NCBI GenBank assembly: GCA_035235625.1
Contig: CP141144.1
Location: 40,608,014 to 40,672,013, forward strand
Direction: 5' to 3'
Length of the DNA stretch: 64,000 nucleotides
Origin: Saururus chinensis
Taxonomy: Eukaryota > Streptophyta > Magnoliopsida > Piperales > Saururaceae
The notes under the pieces are model-generated. The model saw only the letters and a list, made by a program, of their open reading frames with translations, did not search any database and was not told the origin of the DNA. This document shows, one piece after another, positions 13,510 through 26,689 of this stretch (the first letter of the stretch is position 1; every line of letters starts with the position of its first letter). A program made the translations under genes and the position numbers.

Positions 13510-14688
13510 CTAAATAAAATAGCCATTTGGGTGTAGGCCGGCAGCTTCCCCTGAAGAAATAGGTTCCCACATGCAAAACAGTTAGTTAGGTCTTGGAGTC
13601 GTCAAAATGACATGACTGGTGTACCACCTATCCGGCAATGCAGGTCATGCAAAGCATATTCTATAGCCGAGAAGGCAAGGTAAGAAGTAAGAAGACTGGT
13701 TCCTCTGCCATAAATACATTCAGTGGAAAGTAGGTCTAAACATTTAGCAAAGTATTGAAGCGGTCTTTTCAAAATCAAAGTCAATAACTAATGACACCTA
13801 CTTCTCTGGTACATGTGAATTCATGAGAATGCTGCAGAGTTCAAATCCTATGTGAAGAGGGAGACCAAAGTTCTGCCTGTTTTAGATTGAACACAATTCC
13901 AATTGACTAGGTGTGGCTTGTGTTTCATCGTTTGGGAAGTGTTTTCACATGAAATATTATTTATCAACTTCATTGAAAAATTAAGCTTTTTTAACCACTA
14001 AACCACTAAACATAGGATGAGTTTTTTATACACCCCTTTTAATAATGAGCCCACTGTAAATTACGTATAGGAGTTATTGACATTTCATATTAATAGTATA
14101 TATGTTTGTGTACATTAGTGTAAGTGATATTAAAATTAATATATATTAGTGTATACATCGTTGATCTTATGAATAAACGACTCCCATCCATAATTAATGA
14201 CGGGCTCATTGTTAAATTCTTCCCTAAAGATGATGCATGGAATTAATAAAAAAATGGTCTTTGTCAACGGCCTCACATATAGGTCAATCATGTGGATATT
14301 AGCATTAATGTTTGCTATTAGAAATAATTAACATGAACTTGTGGGCATGGCAAACTATTAGTTCAAAATTTAATGATGTGGTTAATAGAAGGGGTAAGCG
14401 GGTAATTCAAACAAATGTGCCTTTTGAATAACATTTGACGTTGGATTGAAATATAATGGCTTGCAATGTCTATGCTTATGTGGACACGCACGAGCCCAAG
14501 CTTATTACTAACAAAGATTATTATAGTTATCATTATTATCATCAGTAATTTTCTAATCCTTTTAAACAAACAACTTGTGCAGACAACTATGCCCATTATC
14601 CTTACTTAAAGGTGAGATTGTAAGAGAATCATTTTAGTAAGACCACGTTTAATCTAATCTAATTATATAAAAGGAATAACTTACAAGT

Positions 14689-14894
14689 TTCTCCCTCTGT
14701 CTTATATTAATATCTACATTAAAAAAATTAGTAATTTTATTAAGTAGTAAAGTTTACATATAAGAAAAGGATAAATAAGCTTAAGATACTCTTTTTCAAG
14801 TGCCCACCCACTCAAATTTAACAAAATAAAGTTATTAATATATAACTAATTTTTTTGCCTAATAGAGCTATTAATTTAAAATAAAAAGAGTATA
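14689..14894. mobile_element. Stowaway-like MITE, diverged copy
   Basis: It starts with TTCTCCCTCTGTCTTATATTAA, related to the CTCCCTCCGTCC end of the copies at 5.3 and 17.1 kb, and ends with TAATTTAAAATAAAAAGAGTA. The inner region has the family's alternating TTAATA / AAGCTTA / CAAATTTAA blocks. Both ends are eroded. Confidence 0.45.
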
Positions 14895-15479
14895 TTATAA
14901 AAATAAAAAATTACTCTTAAAAATCAATCAAGGTGCTATTGAAATAACTTAATGGTAAAAAAAGCTGTTGTATTAAGAAGACCAACTAGAAAGTTTTGAA
15001 TGAGTCATGTTAGCATAAGCTTATATTTACATGCATTGGCATGAGGCCACGGAATTGGAGGACATGTAGATTTGGATCACTTACCAACCCCTATTTATTA
15101 ACATAAGCGGTCAAATTGAGATCCAAACAACTTATAATACTTAGGGCTCATACAAACACATGTGAGCGGGTCATTGTGACTTTTCCTTTGATTATTGCAG
15201 ATGCAGTTGACGGCTTGACGCTGGTCAAGTTGACAAGCATCTATTCCACTTTTTTCCAAATTTGAGACTGACTTGATACTTTGCAGTTTGTACCTTTTGT
15301 AGGCTGCTTTTGCTATTTTCCTTTCTTAATCTTAACCTGTCAATTACCCAGTGTCACCATGCCCTTCAAGTGCACTTGAATTGGTGGTCAGCCAGGATTA
15401 ATATTTGTCGTGGCATTGGCAAGCATTTTACTTTTCGGTGGCTAGGCTAGGGCCATATGCTATCAGTCTATCACCCATT

Positions 15480-15695
15480 ATCTTTATATATACATTTTAC
15501 TAAATTAATAACTTTATTTGATAAAAATATATTTTATATTAATAATTTTATTTATCTAATTTAAATAGTTAAATACTTAAAAAATAAAATTATAGGTTTA
15601 TTTTTTCTTCCCTTAAATATAAGTTTTACCATTTTATAAAATTATTTAATTTTTTTAAATATAATTATTAATATGAGATAGAAAAAATATTAAAA
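15480..15695. mobile_element. Stowaway-like MITE, eroded copy
   Basis: The body shares with the copy at 17.07-17.27 kb the blocks TTAATAACTTTATTT, AATTTAAATAGTT, ATATAAGTTTTACCATT and ATAATTATTAATATGAGA. The CTCCCTCCGT ends have been lost. It is identified through the better copy only. Confidence 0.4.
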
Positions 15696-16454
15696 TAAGT
15701 ATGCTTAATTGATCGACTGTACTTCTAAAGTTGAGGTCAATCCAGCTATAGCGTATTGGATAAGGCCTATCCCTGCCAAGGGAGATGTACATTTGCCCAA
15801 AAAGAAGAGGTCAGAATAGGTGCAAATAATTTCAAGAAGTTTTGTTGATATAGATGATCTTGGATGGGATTAATTTCTCTATTTTATAGCATTAAAGGGT
15901 TAAAATCCAACTTACCTAGTGTATATATGATGTACTCAAAGAGATTGACGGTGGGATAGGGTGCTTCTTCAAATGGGGTCCTAATGATCGGCCCACCCAA
16001 TATTTAGAAACCTCTATATTTAAAAAAAAAAAAGATGAGTATCAAGTTCACACATAATATTTTGGCCCTCATATAAACATTTTGTAAATAACTTGAGGTT
16101 ATTGCCTTTGTTGTATTTCTCCATTTTTAACCAATCCTTAAAAAAATGTAACTTTTTTCAACATTGAAAAAGCCATTCATGCATAATAAACAGGCAGGAA
16201 CATTTTGGATGGAGAGACTTTCCTTGGGAAACCGAGTGGGCCTACAAGCACGTGAAAATGCGATCCGCATCAAAGCCATTAAATTGGTAGGGGCCCCGCC
16301 TTGTGCCATCAGGTGGGTATCAAATCTCTCCTCCAGATTGTTCTCCTGTCTCATCCTTTTAGATACCACGAGGTGGTGGGGGTCTCTCATTTAAGGGAAG
16401 CAACATTCTAAAATTTTAATTATTTAATTTATTTATTTTTTACAAATTTTATTT

Positions 16455-16840
16455 TGGGTAAATTTTACTTACACCTTTAACTTTTGACAATTTTTTATAT
16501 TCTTTAATATTTCAAAAGTTATACATAGTTTATTAAAATTATTGTTAATAATTATTTTTAAATAACAAAAATATCTTTATCCACTTAACTATTAAAGGGG
16601 CCACTCCTGATGAAGAGCGTGGTAGAGAGACCTAGTGAGAGACAAGAGCATCATTCACGTTCCCCATTGGTCATGGCCCCCTTTTAGTGATTAAGTGAAT
16701 AAAAATATTTTTATTATTAGTTTGAGAATGATTACTAATGCTTTTATTAACTATAAAAATATATACAAATTTTTTAAATATTAAGAGGTGTAAGCCTTAT
16801 TATGTCTAAGGCCAGTGGGTGGTATAAGTTCAATTTACTA
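16455..16840. mobile_element. Second foldback element of the 13.2-kb family
   Basis: It begins GGTAAATTTTACTTACACC and ends GGTATAAGTTCAATTTAC. The order of internal motifs follows the element at 13.2 kb. The centre carries about 100 bp of less AT-rich sequence starting GGGGCCACTCC and ending GGCCCCCTTTTAG, apparently an insertion with self-complementary ends. Confidence 0.4.
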
Positions 16841-17070
16841 TTCTTTTTCTATGGACAATGCAAGAAACATGTTGATCATTTGTGCATTGAACCAATTTAA
16901 ACTACTTATTGTATTAAATTAGCCTGCATTGTTTTTGAATAACTAAGATTAAGTTTATTTTTTTATAAGCACCCCAGCTGATGCCCCTCTAGGTCTCTTT
17001 GAATATTTAATCTCCTAACCTTATTAGTTGGTCTCGTCTTCATAACACACTAAAAAATTATAAAATAAAA

Positions 17071-17274
17071 TATTTTCTCTGTCTTAAATTAATAGCTCTA
17101 TTTAGCAAAAAAGTTTGTTTCATATTAATAACTTTATTTTATTAAATTTAAGTAGTTTAATACTTAAAAAAAATATCATAAGCTTATTTTCCCTTTCTCT
17201 TAGATATAAGTTTTACTATTCAATAAAAACTATTATTTTTTAAATGTAATTATTAACATAGGACGGAGGGAGTA
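17071..17274. mobile_element. Stowaway-like MITE, best copy
   Basis: The right end GGACGGAGGGAGTA is a clean Stowaway-type terminal repeat with flanking TA; the left end TATTTTCTCTGTCTTAAATTAA is its diverged partner. The length is about 200 bp, usual for the group. It has no coding capacity, so movement would need a mariner-type transposase from elsewhere. This copy defines the family seen at 5.3, 14.7 and 15.5 kb. Confidence 0.65.
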
Positions 17275-17988
17275 GTTCATATGCCCTGCAATGAATATTT
17301 TAAATGTGTCATGGTATATTGTATACTGTCAAATTGAAATTTGATGGTGATATTTAAAAAGCAAGATGGTGAGCATTTTTTTTGTCTCAAGTAGTCATAG
17401 TATTACGTAGAAAATTAAATTTGATTGAGCTTCAAAATTGAACCATGAAGATCACTATTTTGATTGTTTTTGTATATCATTTGCGAATGATGATTCCATT
17501 CTAATGTGAGAACTCGCCCTAGCTATCGAGCCTCAAAATTTTCCTACTTATTATTTATTCCTTAACTAATGTAATTAGTGATGTTGACTCTTTTACCAAC
17601 ATTAATGAGCTTCTAATAAGAGATAATATGTAACTACACCTTATCTACTCCAACCTTATCAAGTTTCCATAGATTATTGTTTGTAAGCTCTCCCATGCAC
17701 TTTTTTTGCTGCTTCTATAATACCATTAGAAAAATGATATTTACGCACTCATTTTTTCTACACCATAGGCCTCACACCGTATTTGATTAGATATGGAAGG
17801 TAGGTCCCACCTGACAACATAAAATTCACTTTTTCCCAATTCTATCATAAGAAGTGAAAGGCCTATAATGTAGATAAAATGGGTGTAGGAATATCACTAT
17901 CTATATCATTATTGTGAAAGAGGTGGAGGACAACATGGACTTATGCAATCAATTGCTAGCTTACACTATGCGATTGATCATCATTGGA

Positions 17989-18010
17989 TTATATATATAT
18001 ATATATATAT
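17989..18010. repeat. AT dinucleotide microsatellite
   Basis: An uninterrupted run of AT repeats of about 22 bp. It lies between GATTGATC motifs in what may be LTR sequence upstream of the copia remnant. Confidence 0.8.
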
Positions 18011-18513
18011 GGAAGAACCGATCAAACGCTAAGTGCAGGCAATTGATCGTTTGTGGGTCTCGAGCTCTAGACAATGGGCATAAACTGCAACGATTGTTCA
18101 CAAGGTGTGGGCGATCGATTAGTTGATTATTTGGCACACATTTTTACTCCATTTTAAACTCTTTTCTATTGGCTATTCTAGATTTCATTCTCCAAATAGA
18201 CTTATACAAACATGCACATCTCATTATGTATTTAAGAACTTTTAAAACTCTAGGGGGAGTGAGAGGAAACATTAAAACTTGGGCTTTTGTGAGTTGAGAG
18301 GATTTGAGAGCTTTAAAGGTTGCAATCTTCTCCTTGGAAATTCATATGTGAAATAGTGGATTTGTATGACCCTGTGGAGGTTAGTACATTGCTAGACCAC
18401 ATTAAATATAGTGTCTTTTCTTGTCATGTTTGTTTCCATGTTGAAGGTCTTACTGTGCACCTCTCCAAAGGGGGTTTTGATCTCAAACCTGGTAGCTGAG
18501 GTAGGTTTCAACA

Positions 18514-19686
18514 ATGGAGGATGAAGGGAAGATGAATATTAAGAAGTTTAATGACACAAACTTTGTGCTTTGGCATATGCAAACCGAATACTATTTATAT
18601 CAGAAGGATTTATGACTACCGATTGGAGGGCTAAAACCAAAAAAGATGTATGATGATGATTGGAGAATTCTAGATTGGAAGGTTATTGGAATTGTGCATC
18701 TTGTGCTTACTACGCTTGTTGCTTCAAATATGTCAAAGGTAACTTCTACCAATGCCTTCTATGATACTTTCAAACAATCATATGAATTACGAGTAGCCAC
18801 AAATAAGGTTTATCTAGTGTAAAAGTTGTTTGAGTTGAAGAAGTCTAAGGATGAATCTGTGTTGTCTCATTTTAACACCTTCAATACCCTCATGAATCAG
18901 TTGGAGGCTCTTGTTGTCTCACTTTATCAAGATGTGAAGTTTTTTGGTCTCTTGAATTCCTTATTGAAGAGTTAGGAGTCTTTGGTAATTGCATATAGAA
19001 GTTATTTCAGCAAACAAAATTCAAGTCTTGATGAGATTATATGTCTCCTTTTGACATAGGAGATTCAAATGAAGAGTGATGACTCTACATCGTGTGGTTT
19101 AACATTGAACACCGATGACAAAGGCCGACACAAAGGGAGGGTGAAGCTAAGTAGTGTTTGTGGCAAATTCAGGCATGGAAAATCCAATTCTCGCTAAGGC
19201 AAGGGAGATGGTGCATACTGAAATTGCAGCCAAAGGGGTCATATGAAGAAGGACTACATGACAAGAAGAAAGATGAACAAGGAGGTAAACTATATTGTCA
19301 ACCTTATCAATGACTTTGATTTTGAATGCATGTTGTTATCTCTTGAATCCTATAGCGAATATTGGGTTGTTGATTATGATGTGTTGGTTTTATGCTACTT
19401 CCAACAGGGAGTTATTTGACAATTATATGAATGGTAATTATAGGAAAGTATATTTAGGAGACAATGATACATGTGCTATTGTTGGTAAGGGTAATGTGAA
19501 AATTGTACAAGGCAATGTTGTTACTGAAGGATGTCATACATATGCCTTGCCTTAATAGGAACTTAATTTCAATTGGTCAGTTGGTTGACTATGGCATAAC
19601 TACTACATTTGTAGGTGGGAGGTCGTTTATAATTAAAGCCTTTGCAACTATACAAGGTAAGTGTACTAGGATGAGTATTTACGGGT
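18514..19686 (+). pseudogene. Copia gag, zinc knuckle and protease remnant
   Basis: The reading frame starts MEDEGKMNIKKFNDTNF, the usual copia gag opening (K-F-x-G-x-N-F-x-x-W). A UBN2-type gag follows, then a broken zinc knuckle near 19.22 kb and a protease region ending in the copia motif GKGNVKIVQG near 19.49 kb. Many stops (for example near 18617, 18822 and 18975) and frameshifts interrupt it, so no protein of useful size can be made. Confidence 0.65.
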
Positions 19687-20790
19687 TGTAGGTCCTTAGG
19701 GATGGATGAATTAATTACTAAATCTAACAATATAATTTGCCGATAATTAAAACTTTAAAGAAAAACTTAAATGGAACTAATAAAGTTATAAAATTAAACA
19801 AAAAATAATAATATGATGATAATTACTTAAGAAATCGAATCCACTATAAAATAGTAATAATTCTTTAACCATTAATTTAAATCCAATGTAAACATGAATA
19901 AGTATTCTCAACTATAAGCTAAATTACTCTAAAAAGAATTATTAATTAAATCCATAGTATGAATTATCTTTGACAATAGCACGAATTATCTACGATAAAC
20001 TAAACCATAAACATGATTTGTATAATCTTAATATATCTCATTCATATTAATTATATGAACATAAAAACTATTGCATGACAATCTCATCTAAATAAAAAAA
20101 TTTAGAATTGACGTAAATCTAAAAAATGCATCAATCTATCATCTACAAGATAATAAATCAACATAGAATTAAATAAACTTGAAAAAATTTTCCATTAAAA
20201 AGAAAATCATTGTTATATAATTGTCGTTAATTATAACTAAGATCTAAATTAAAAAGAAAAAAATTAAAACTTATACATAGTTTCACAAACTCCTAAGTAA
20301 AAGAAAAGTCTACTATTGCATTTTAGAAAAAGTCTTTTGAATATCCATTGAAAGTTTTGATTGTTCATCCATCTTTTTCCCCATTTTTCTCTTAAAAAAA
20401 TCTATTGTAATTCATTAATTTTAAGCACTATATGACTTTGTATAGGTGTAAGAGTCACAAGAGGAAGTCCAATGAGAAAATGACTCAAAACCGGCTTAAA
20501 ATAGGAAACTGCACATTATGTCATTCAAACGCCCTGGCTGCCTGTTCATTCAGCAACACTATTTTTTTTAAAATCCTTTGTATCCATTCAAACGGCCTAA
20601 GCACTTGTTTGAATGCCAATGAAGAAACAACATGAAAAATTCATGAGTTAGCCAATTTAATTCAAAATATTATACAAGTGGTCCTAACCTAATTAACCTT
20701 AATTCTTAATTATCTAAGCTACATTAAATCTTAAAAATACTAGAAAATAGAATAATTATGAGTAAAGTAATATATAAATTATACTTATCA
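19687..20790 (-). mobile_element. Probable solo LTR inside the copia remnant
   Basis: The copia reading stops at about 19686 and resumes at about 20795. The intervening 1.1 kb is AT-rich, non-coding and bounded by TGTAGG and TTATCA, giving TG...CA ends. The minus-strand start TGATAAGTATAATTT resembles the start of the solo LTR at 24783 (TGATATGTATGATTT). The flanking 5-mers CGGGT and GTGGT agree only partly, so a target duplication is not proven. Confidence 0.4.
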
Positions 20791-20794
20791 GTGG

Positions 20795-21300
20795 TACCTG
20801 GAAAATTATCAAAGGAGCTATGGTCTTGACCAAGGAAAAGAAATTAAGGACATTGTGCATGTCTTCAAATAGTTACAATTCCATTACAAAGACATCATAT
20901 GGAGGTGACTCTAACCTATGACACATGCGACTTGGGCATATAAGTGAGAAAAGTATGTCTCTTATGATGAACAAAGGGAAATTACATGAGTTGAAGGATA
21001 TTGACCTTAATTTATGTGAAGGTTGTGTTTATAGGAAATAGAAAAATGTGTCTATGACTAAAGTAGTTTAGGATAAAAATTTAGAACCACTGAAGGGTCT
21101 ATATCAAGTATAGTCTCTTAGTGGTGTTGTTTATTTTGTTACTTTTATTGATGTTTTATTTATAAAATTATGAATTTATTTCTTAAAGAGTAAGTATGAT
21201 GTGTTCAATGTATTTGTGAAATAGAAAGCCCACATTGAAAATGAAACTGGTTTGAAATTAAAATATTTAAAATCTGATAATGATGAAGGGGTGTGACATG
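20795..21300 (+). pseudogene. Copia pre-integrase and integrase remnant
   Basis: The frame contains degraded GAG-pre-integrase sequence (KGKLHELKDIDLNLCEGC, near 20.97-21.02 kb) and the start of an integrase core (VVYFVTFIDV, then YLKSDNDEG at about 21.29 kb). At least five in-frame stops occur. The reading ends near 21300 in unrelated sequence, so the element is truncated before reverse transcriptase. Confidence 0.6.
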
Positions 21301-24300
21301 ACATGTGTTGGGTGCAGTGCACGTCATTAGATCTTGATGTCACAATGTGTGTTACTCAAGGGGCAGGCGGGTTTGAATCACCTATCTATTGTCTTAAGTA
21401 ACATGCACTGTTGGAGATCCGATAGCTCGCGATGTACCTAATGCACATATGGTCATATGCATTGAGTACACACTAACTTTTCCCATTACATATAGATTTA
21501 TTTTTAAAATTTTTGAAATTATTTCTTAAACGCTACGTAACATGCTTTGCATATAAAAACTACTAAATATTTAAAGCATGCTCTCTCTCTCTCACACACA
21601 CACACTACCTTGGCAGTACGATGGAGATCGTGTGGTTGACCGCCTAGCACACATTAACAAGACTATAAACTAATAAGAAATGTGAGAACATATTCCACAT
21701 ACTGTACTATATATAAGACAATATCCTGGTGCCGACATTTTGAAAGGCTACAATCAAGTTAATATATAAGATGATTTGCGAAAACATATTGCCTTTTAAA
21801 GTGATTTTTTGTTTTCGTGCTGAAATTTTAGGGTGTATTTGAACTTTTTGTGCTAGCTATATAATTCCCTGAGGTGGCCGGTTGGAACTTGGAAGTGAAC
21901 CAGCAGATCCATTCCGGCTTGGTTCGTAAGCGGTTCAATCACATAATCAGAACGGAGCGAGTTCTCCAAGTGAAGAAAGACAAGATATGGATATTGAGTA
22001 GGTCCTATTCCCAATGGCCATGGGACTGCAAGCTCACATGAAATGAGCCATGTGACTGGTCGTATAAGAAGCGTACAAAAAATGGGCATCCCCCGTCACT
22101 TGTCACTGTACTGATTGGCGACATAAGCTTAAAAAGCTATCCTGATAAAGCTACAAAAATTTCTTGAAAAATCTTTTCAATCAAAGCACTACTGCAAACT
22201 GTGAAGTTTTGTGAACTGTCCTAATCCAAAAAAAAAGAGAAAACAATGAAAACAGCCAAAGTGAACGGTTCTTCTGCTGATTCTTCCGGTTCACTACCAA
22301 AATGTATGAGAGAGATGGCAACTTTAGACTGGAATTTCAGTTCAGTGAGGGCCCAATTTGGCTTCATACCGGACACCAGAAGTTCATATGAAAAATAGGA
22401 AAAATTTTGTATCCTGGTGTTTTAGGGATCGTAGGAAGTAAATTACGTAGTAGGTCCACTTATTAAGGTAGAAAATTGAGGACATGTATGGGCAGACATT
22501 GTTGTAATTAGCGGGCTCAAAGTTATAGGCAGGGCTTTTTGGGGCTGGAGTAACAAGGGAGATGGACTAAATGAGTTGCAACAGAGATGGGCTGAACGAG
22601 TTTATGGAATTCTGTGGATTAACAACTGGCACAACAATGGGCCTTAAAATAGGCTGGGCTAAGGAGGAAATGGGTCCATTGCAATGTTGAATATGCCAAC
22701 CAAGCAACATGTGTGAATTTTTTTTGTAAGTAGCAAGATAGCGTCTCCCACTAAAGAAAGTACGTCTCTCATGTTAGGCTCATTTTGTACTCATATTTTC
22801 AAGGAGTTTTCAAGGAGTGCAACAAAATCTTCCCTCAAATTCAGGCAGGCTAGGGCTTATCTAAGCATGGTAGAAGGCGTTGTAGCTGTTGATGCAGACT
22901 GCTGCCTACTACGGTGAGCATCTCTCTTGTTCATGCTAAGCTTGAAGCAGGATCTAGGAATAGGGATGATGCCACTGGGTTAGGAATACATTAAAGCCCA
23001 ACTCGATCCTAATGGGTTAAATTTGAGTTTTTAAATTCAACCTAACAGCTGGATATGGTTTAGGATATCATTTTAAATAGTATTAAGTTTAGGTTTGACA
23101 AAACTGACTTGAACCTAACCTGATGAGCTCAAACAGAGCAAGCATAAAACCCAACTTAGCTCAGCTTATTAAGTACCTCAAATCAACTTTCATTAGATGT
23201 GAAGTAGAGAAACATCACATCTTTCCATCTCAACCCCCTCAACCCACCCTGCTTCCAATCCCAATATAATAAGTGTTTTGTCCACTGCACACCCGTCACT
23301 ACGATATATGCCACTATGTTGGTTCCCATATGTTCATTGTTTAAATGAAGTTGAGTAGAATGCAACAAGGTAGGATTTATGAATGGAAAAGTTGAAAAAG
23401 CCCTAGATGAAGGAGGGGAAAGGGCAAAAAAATCTTTAAAATAATTATACACTAGTCTCCCCAACTTCATGTTGAGTTTTTATCACAAGTGTTAAGCGAT
23501 TGATCGATTGCTTAGTCTAGGTTCATTAAACAATCAATCGATAACTCAGGAAAGTTTTACGTGTTTGACATATAATATTTTTACTAGTATCAATTGATTA
23601 TTTCCTTTAACGATCGATTGATCGGTGAATTGTTTCATAATTTTTCTAAAGTGATCGATTGCTATTTGTTGCGATTGATCGCTACACATACCATTTCATA
23701 TTTAATGGCTAAAAACATCTATTTTCGAAGGGTTTTGATGTATCTTTGTTTGGGGTGACTTTTCTATGTATTTTATAGAAAAATGTACAAAGTTTGTATA
23801 TTTTTTGTAAGAGTTTTGTGTGTTTTCTCAAAATCTAAACTAGCTAACATTTTCAAAAAATGCCTCAAGGAGAGAAAAGGGGGATTCTTCACTTTTGCTG
23901 ATTGCAGATTTTATAAGTCTTTGATTATATTGGGAGGATAATTTACTTGAGAACCCCAAAACAATTTGGTTTACCATGTGACAAATATTTCCTTAAGGAA
24001 AGTTGTGTAGAGTGGCTGACTAGTGGATGTGTGGCGGTCCCATGGCCTTGGGGATGGCGCACAAATTAAAAATCAAATCTTTATATGATTAACTACATAA
24101 AACAACACACAATTGCAAATCTATAAGAAATTACCTATCTAAATCAGAGCATGCATAAGTCAAAATGAAATTATGAAACCAATACACACTGACATTGGGC
24201 TGATCAGCCCCTAGCATGCAATCATAATCTTCATGCCATCATTCGAATGCATTGGATTACAATAGAATCAAGAAGCAAATGGAATTTTACTTTGTATGTG

Positions 24301-24782
24301 TTGATCCCTCTACCACCTTGTTCTTGGATGAAAATCATAGTAAAGATGACGTCTCAAAGCCCTCTCTTGACGTCCCAACCAGTGAGAAGAGTGTTCTCCT
24401 TCAATTGACTCACCAAAGGAGCGGAAGAGGGGAGTAGAGAGGGGCGGCCAACAGGTTTTTCTTCACAAAAACCTAGAGGAGGCCGAAATCACCAAGGGAG
24501 AAGGGGGCAGATTGGGAGAAAGGAGAGGAGAGGGGGAGGACCAAAATAGGGTGCTCCTCTCCCTCTTCTATCCCTTAAATACCCCTCACTAATCCCTCTC
24601 TAATTGAGCTTCTCAAGTGGGCTTAACTGAACGGGCCTTTGCTAAATTTTTCGGCTTAATATTAGAGGATCAGACACAATGGGAGCGGGCTCGTTCTCTC
24701 AGAGCCCGCGGGGGCCTGGACCCCTTGCACACGGTAAAGCTCGCGACAGGGTCAACCCCTCGCTAACCACGGGTCCGACCAT
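21301..24782. other. Non-coding stretch with LTR-like fragments
   Basis: No gene is supported. A CT/CA microsatellite lies at about 21582-21605. At 23.49-23.69 kb several GATCGATTG/CAATCGAT motifs cluster, as near 18.0 kb. From about 24.03 to 24.78 kb the sequence becomes GC-rich (GGCGGTCCCATGG ... CACGGGTCCGACCAT) and looks like part of an older LTR. The 61-codon ORF at 24252 has no recognisable domain. Confidence 0.45.
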
Positions 24783-26293
24783 TGATATGTATGATTTTGT
24801 ATACATTTTATATGCCTATTTTCCTTATTTGCTAGTGTATGATTAGATTAATTAAGAGTTAGTTAGAGTTTATTTATGTTAAGATAGATATTAGTGGTGT
24901 GATTTAATTATTAGTTAATTTGGGTAATGTTAATTGTTTAGGAGTGTATTTGAATAAAATAAGTGTTCTGCATATGTCTTACACATTTGAATTATGACTA
25001 TTTATGTAATTTAGGTGATGCACGCTTCCCAAAACATGTGGACAATGTTTAGAAATATTTATAGTACACTAGACATGCTTAAAAGCGATTTAGACAACTT
25101 TCTGAAGTTGTGGACATGTTGAAAATATATATGGACATGAACAGAAGAGCTTAATGAGCAGAGAAGAAATTTGATGAGTTCTTGGACAGAAACATCCAAA
25201 TTATAGATATTTGATTTTGGGTGAAATTGAATACGAAATTGAGTAAATAAATTAGGCATTTCAATACCCATTTCAATTTAGTTAATGAAGAACATTTTTA
25301 AAGTTTAAAATTGAAGAATAAGAGTTGATTTTTGTGGCTGCCATTGTTAAACACGAACAAGAGAGAATGAAGAAAGGAAACCAGAAATAAAGTGGGAAAG
25401 AATTGAACAACAAGAAAGCTTATAAAAGAAATGCTTAAACATGGCAAGAAGCTCTTATTTTGGGATGGAATTGAGAACTTAAACAAGGAAAATAGTTCTT
25501 GTCCAGAAAACCATTTAAAGACAGAGAATTGAAGAGAAGAGGAGGGAGGAGAATACAACGAACCAGAGCCAAATTCCTTCAATCCCATCTTCCGAAATTG
25601 ATGAAAGAATGCTTTAAAAGTGAGAGAATTAAAGTCTAAAGCCGGAGGAACGAAGAAGAAGCAAAAAATAAATTTTCAGTTCGTAGGATACTGTAGTAGA
25701 ACTGTTCACGGCTGAAGGTTGAAGACGACGAACAATAACCTTACTGTTCATCGATACTGTAGCAGTTCGGAATTTTTGATTTTTTTCTCAATTTTCCTCT
25801 AAATTGTAAGTTTCTTTTTAATTGTTCTAATAAAAATTTTATATCTTAGGTTAATGAGTAGCTAAATTTCTGTGCTAAGGCTTGGATGAAACTTCATTAA
25901 GTTATAGAATTTCATGATTATGAGACTTGATTAATTTTTCTTAATGGTGGATTTAATGTTATTTGTTTCTACCTCTTTAATTGATTAGATTGATTTGGAT
26001 ATGAGTTTAGTCATGCTTCTCTCATGATTTAAATTGGTTTTCATTAGTTTCTTACTTGATTTTGTCTCATTTAATATTGAAATTGGGTATTAGTTGTGAT
26101 TTGTAAATTGTGGATACAATTAATGATTTGATTTTAATCTTTTGAAGTGAGGAGAAACAATGTATTTTTTATTATACACGAGAGCTTAATGATGATACTT
26201 TCCATAATAACAAAGATTTAATTTTAGATTATTATAAGATGATGTAGAAATATGATCAAGGATCATGCTTATGAGTTTCTATTATTTAATAAA

Positions 26294-26648
26294 GGGAAAT
26301 TTATTAAAATAATAATTAAAAAAAAATAATTACCAAAATATACCACTTTGGGAAATATTTCCCAAAGTGGTGTTCGTTTTTGCCACGCTGGCGCCAGCGT
26401 GGCTTTTTTTTTTATATTTTTAAGTTGATTTCGTCGTTTAGAACGACGAAATTGGCTTGAATACGATTTCATCGTTCTAAACGACGAAACCTTATATTAC
26501 TTGACCCGGTTTCGTCGTTCAGAACGACGAAATCAACTTAAGCTGATTTCGTCGTTCTGAACGACGAAACTACCACACTTGTGTTATTTCGGGCTCAGTC
26601 GTGGGAGGACACTGATTTCGTCGTTCTGAATGACGAAATCAACTTAAG
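26294..26648 (+). repeat. Left TIR of the MULE, palindrome chain
   Basis: This is inverted relative to 32933-33295. From the outside in: a terminal AT-rich segment; a perfect 30-bp palindrome at 26342-26371 centred on AAATATTT; a perfect 22-bp palindrome at 26382-26403 (arms GCCACGCTGGC); then repeated 23-bp units made of TTTCGTCGTT, three variable bases, and AACGACGAAA at 26429, 26467, 26510, 26547 and 26616. A sixth unit at 26653-26675 lies just inside the TIR. Confidence 0.9.
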
Positions 26649-26689
26649 TTGATTTCGTCGTTCTGAACGACGAAATCATCGTCGTTATA

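Larger units (their letters stand above)
18361..21300 (+). mobile_element. Decayed Ty1/copia retrotransposon, split
   Basis: A degenerate primer-binding-like sequence CCTGGTAGCTGAGG near 18490 precedes a broken gag start at 18514. Gag, nucleocapsid, protease and the start of integrase can be followed on the plus strand to about 21300, with a gap at 19687-20790. The element has no reverse transcriptase in the window and no intact LTR pair that I can define. The GATCGATTG-rich sequence at 17.96-18.12 kb may belong to its 5' LTR. Confidence 0.65.

Noticed and set aside
13830..13860. Possible tRNA T-arm (GAGTTCAAATCC)
   Set aside because: No matching acceptor stem, D-arm or anticodon arm can be folded around it. 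No tRNA or rRNA gene was found in the window.
24252..24437. 61-codon ORF ending in QRSGRGE
   Set aside because: It sits in GC-shifting LTR-like DNA and has no homology that I recognise. Too short to support.
26429..26675. CRISPR-like regular repeats near 26.4-26.7 and 32.9-33.15 kb
   Set aside because: The units are palindromes inside the inverted terminal repeats of a MULE in a plant genome. Spacers are related to each other and irregular, with no cas genes.
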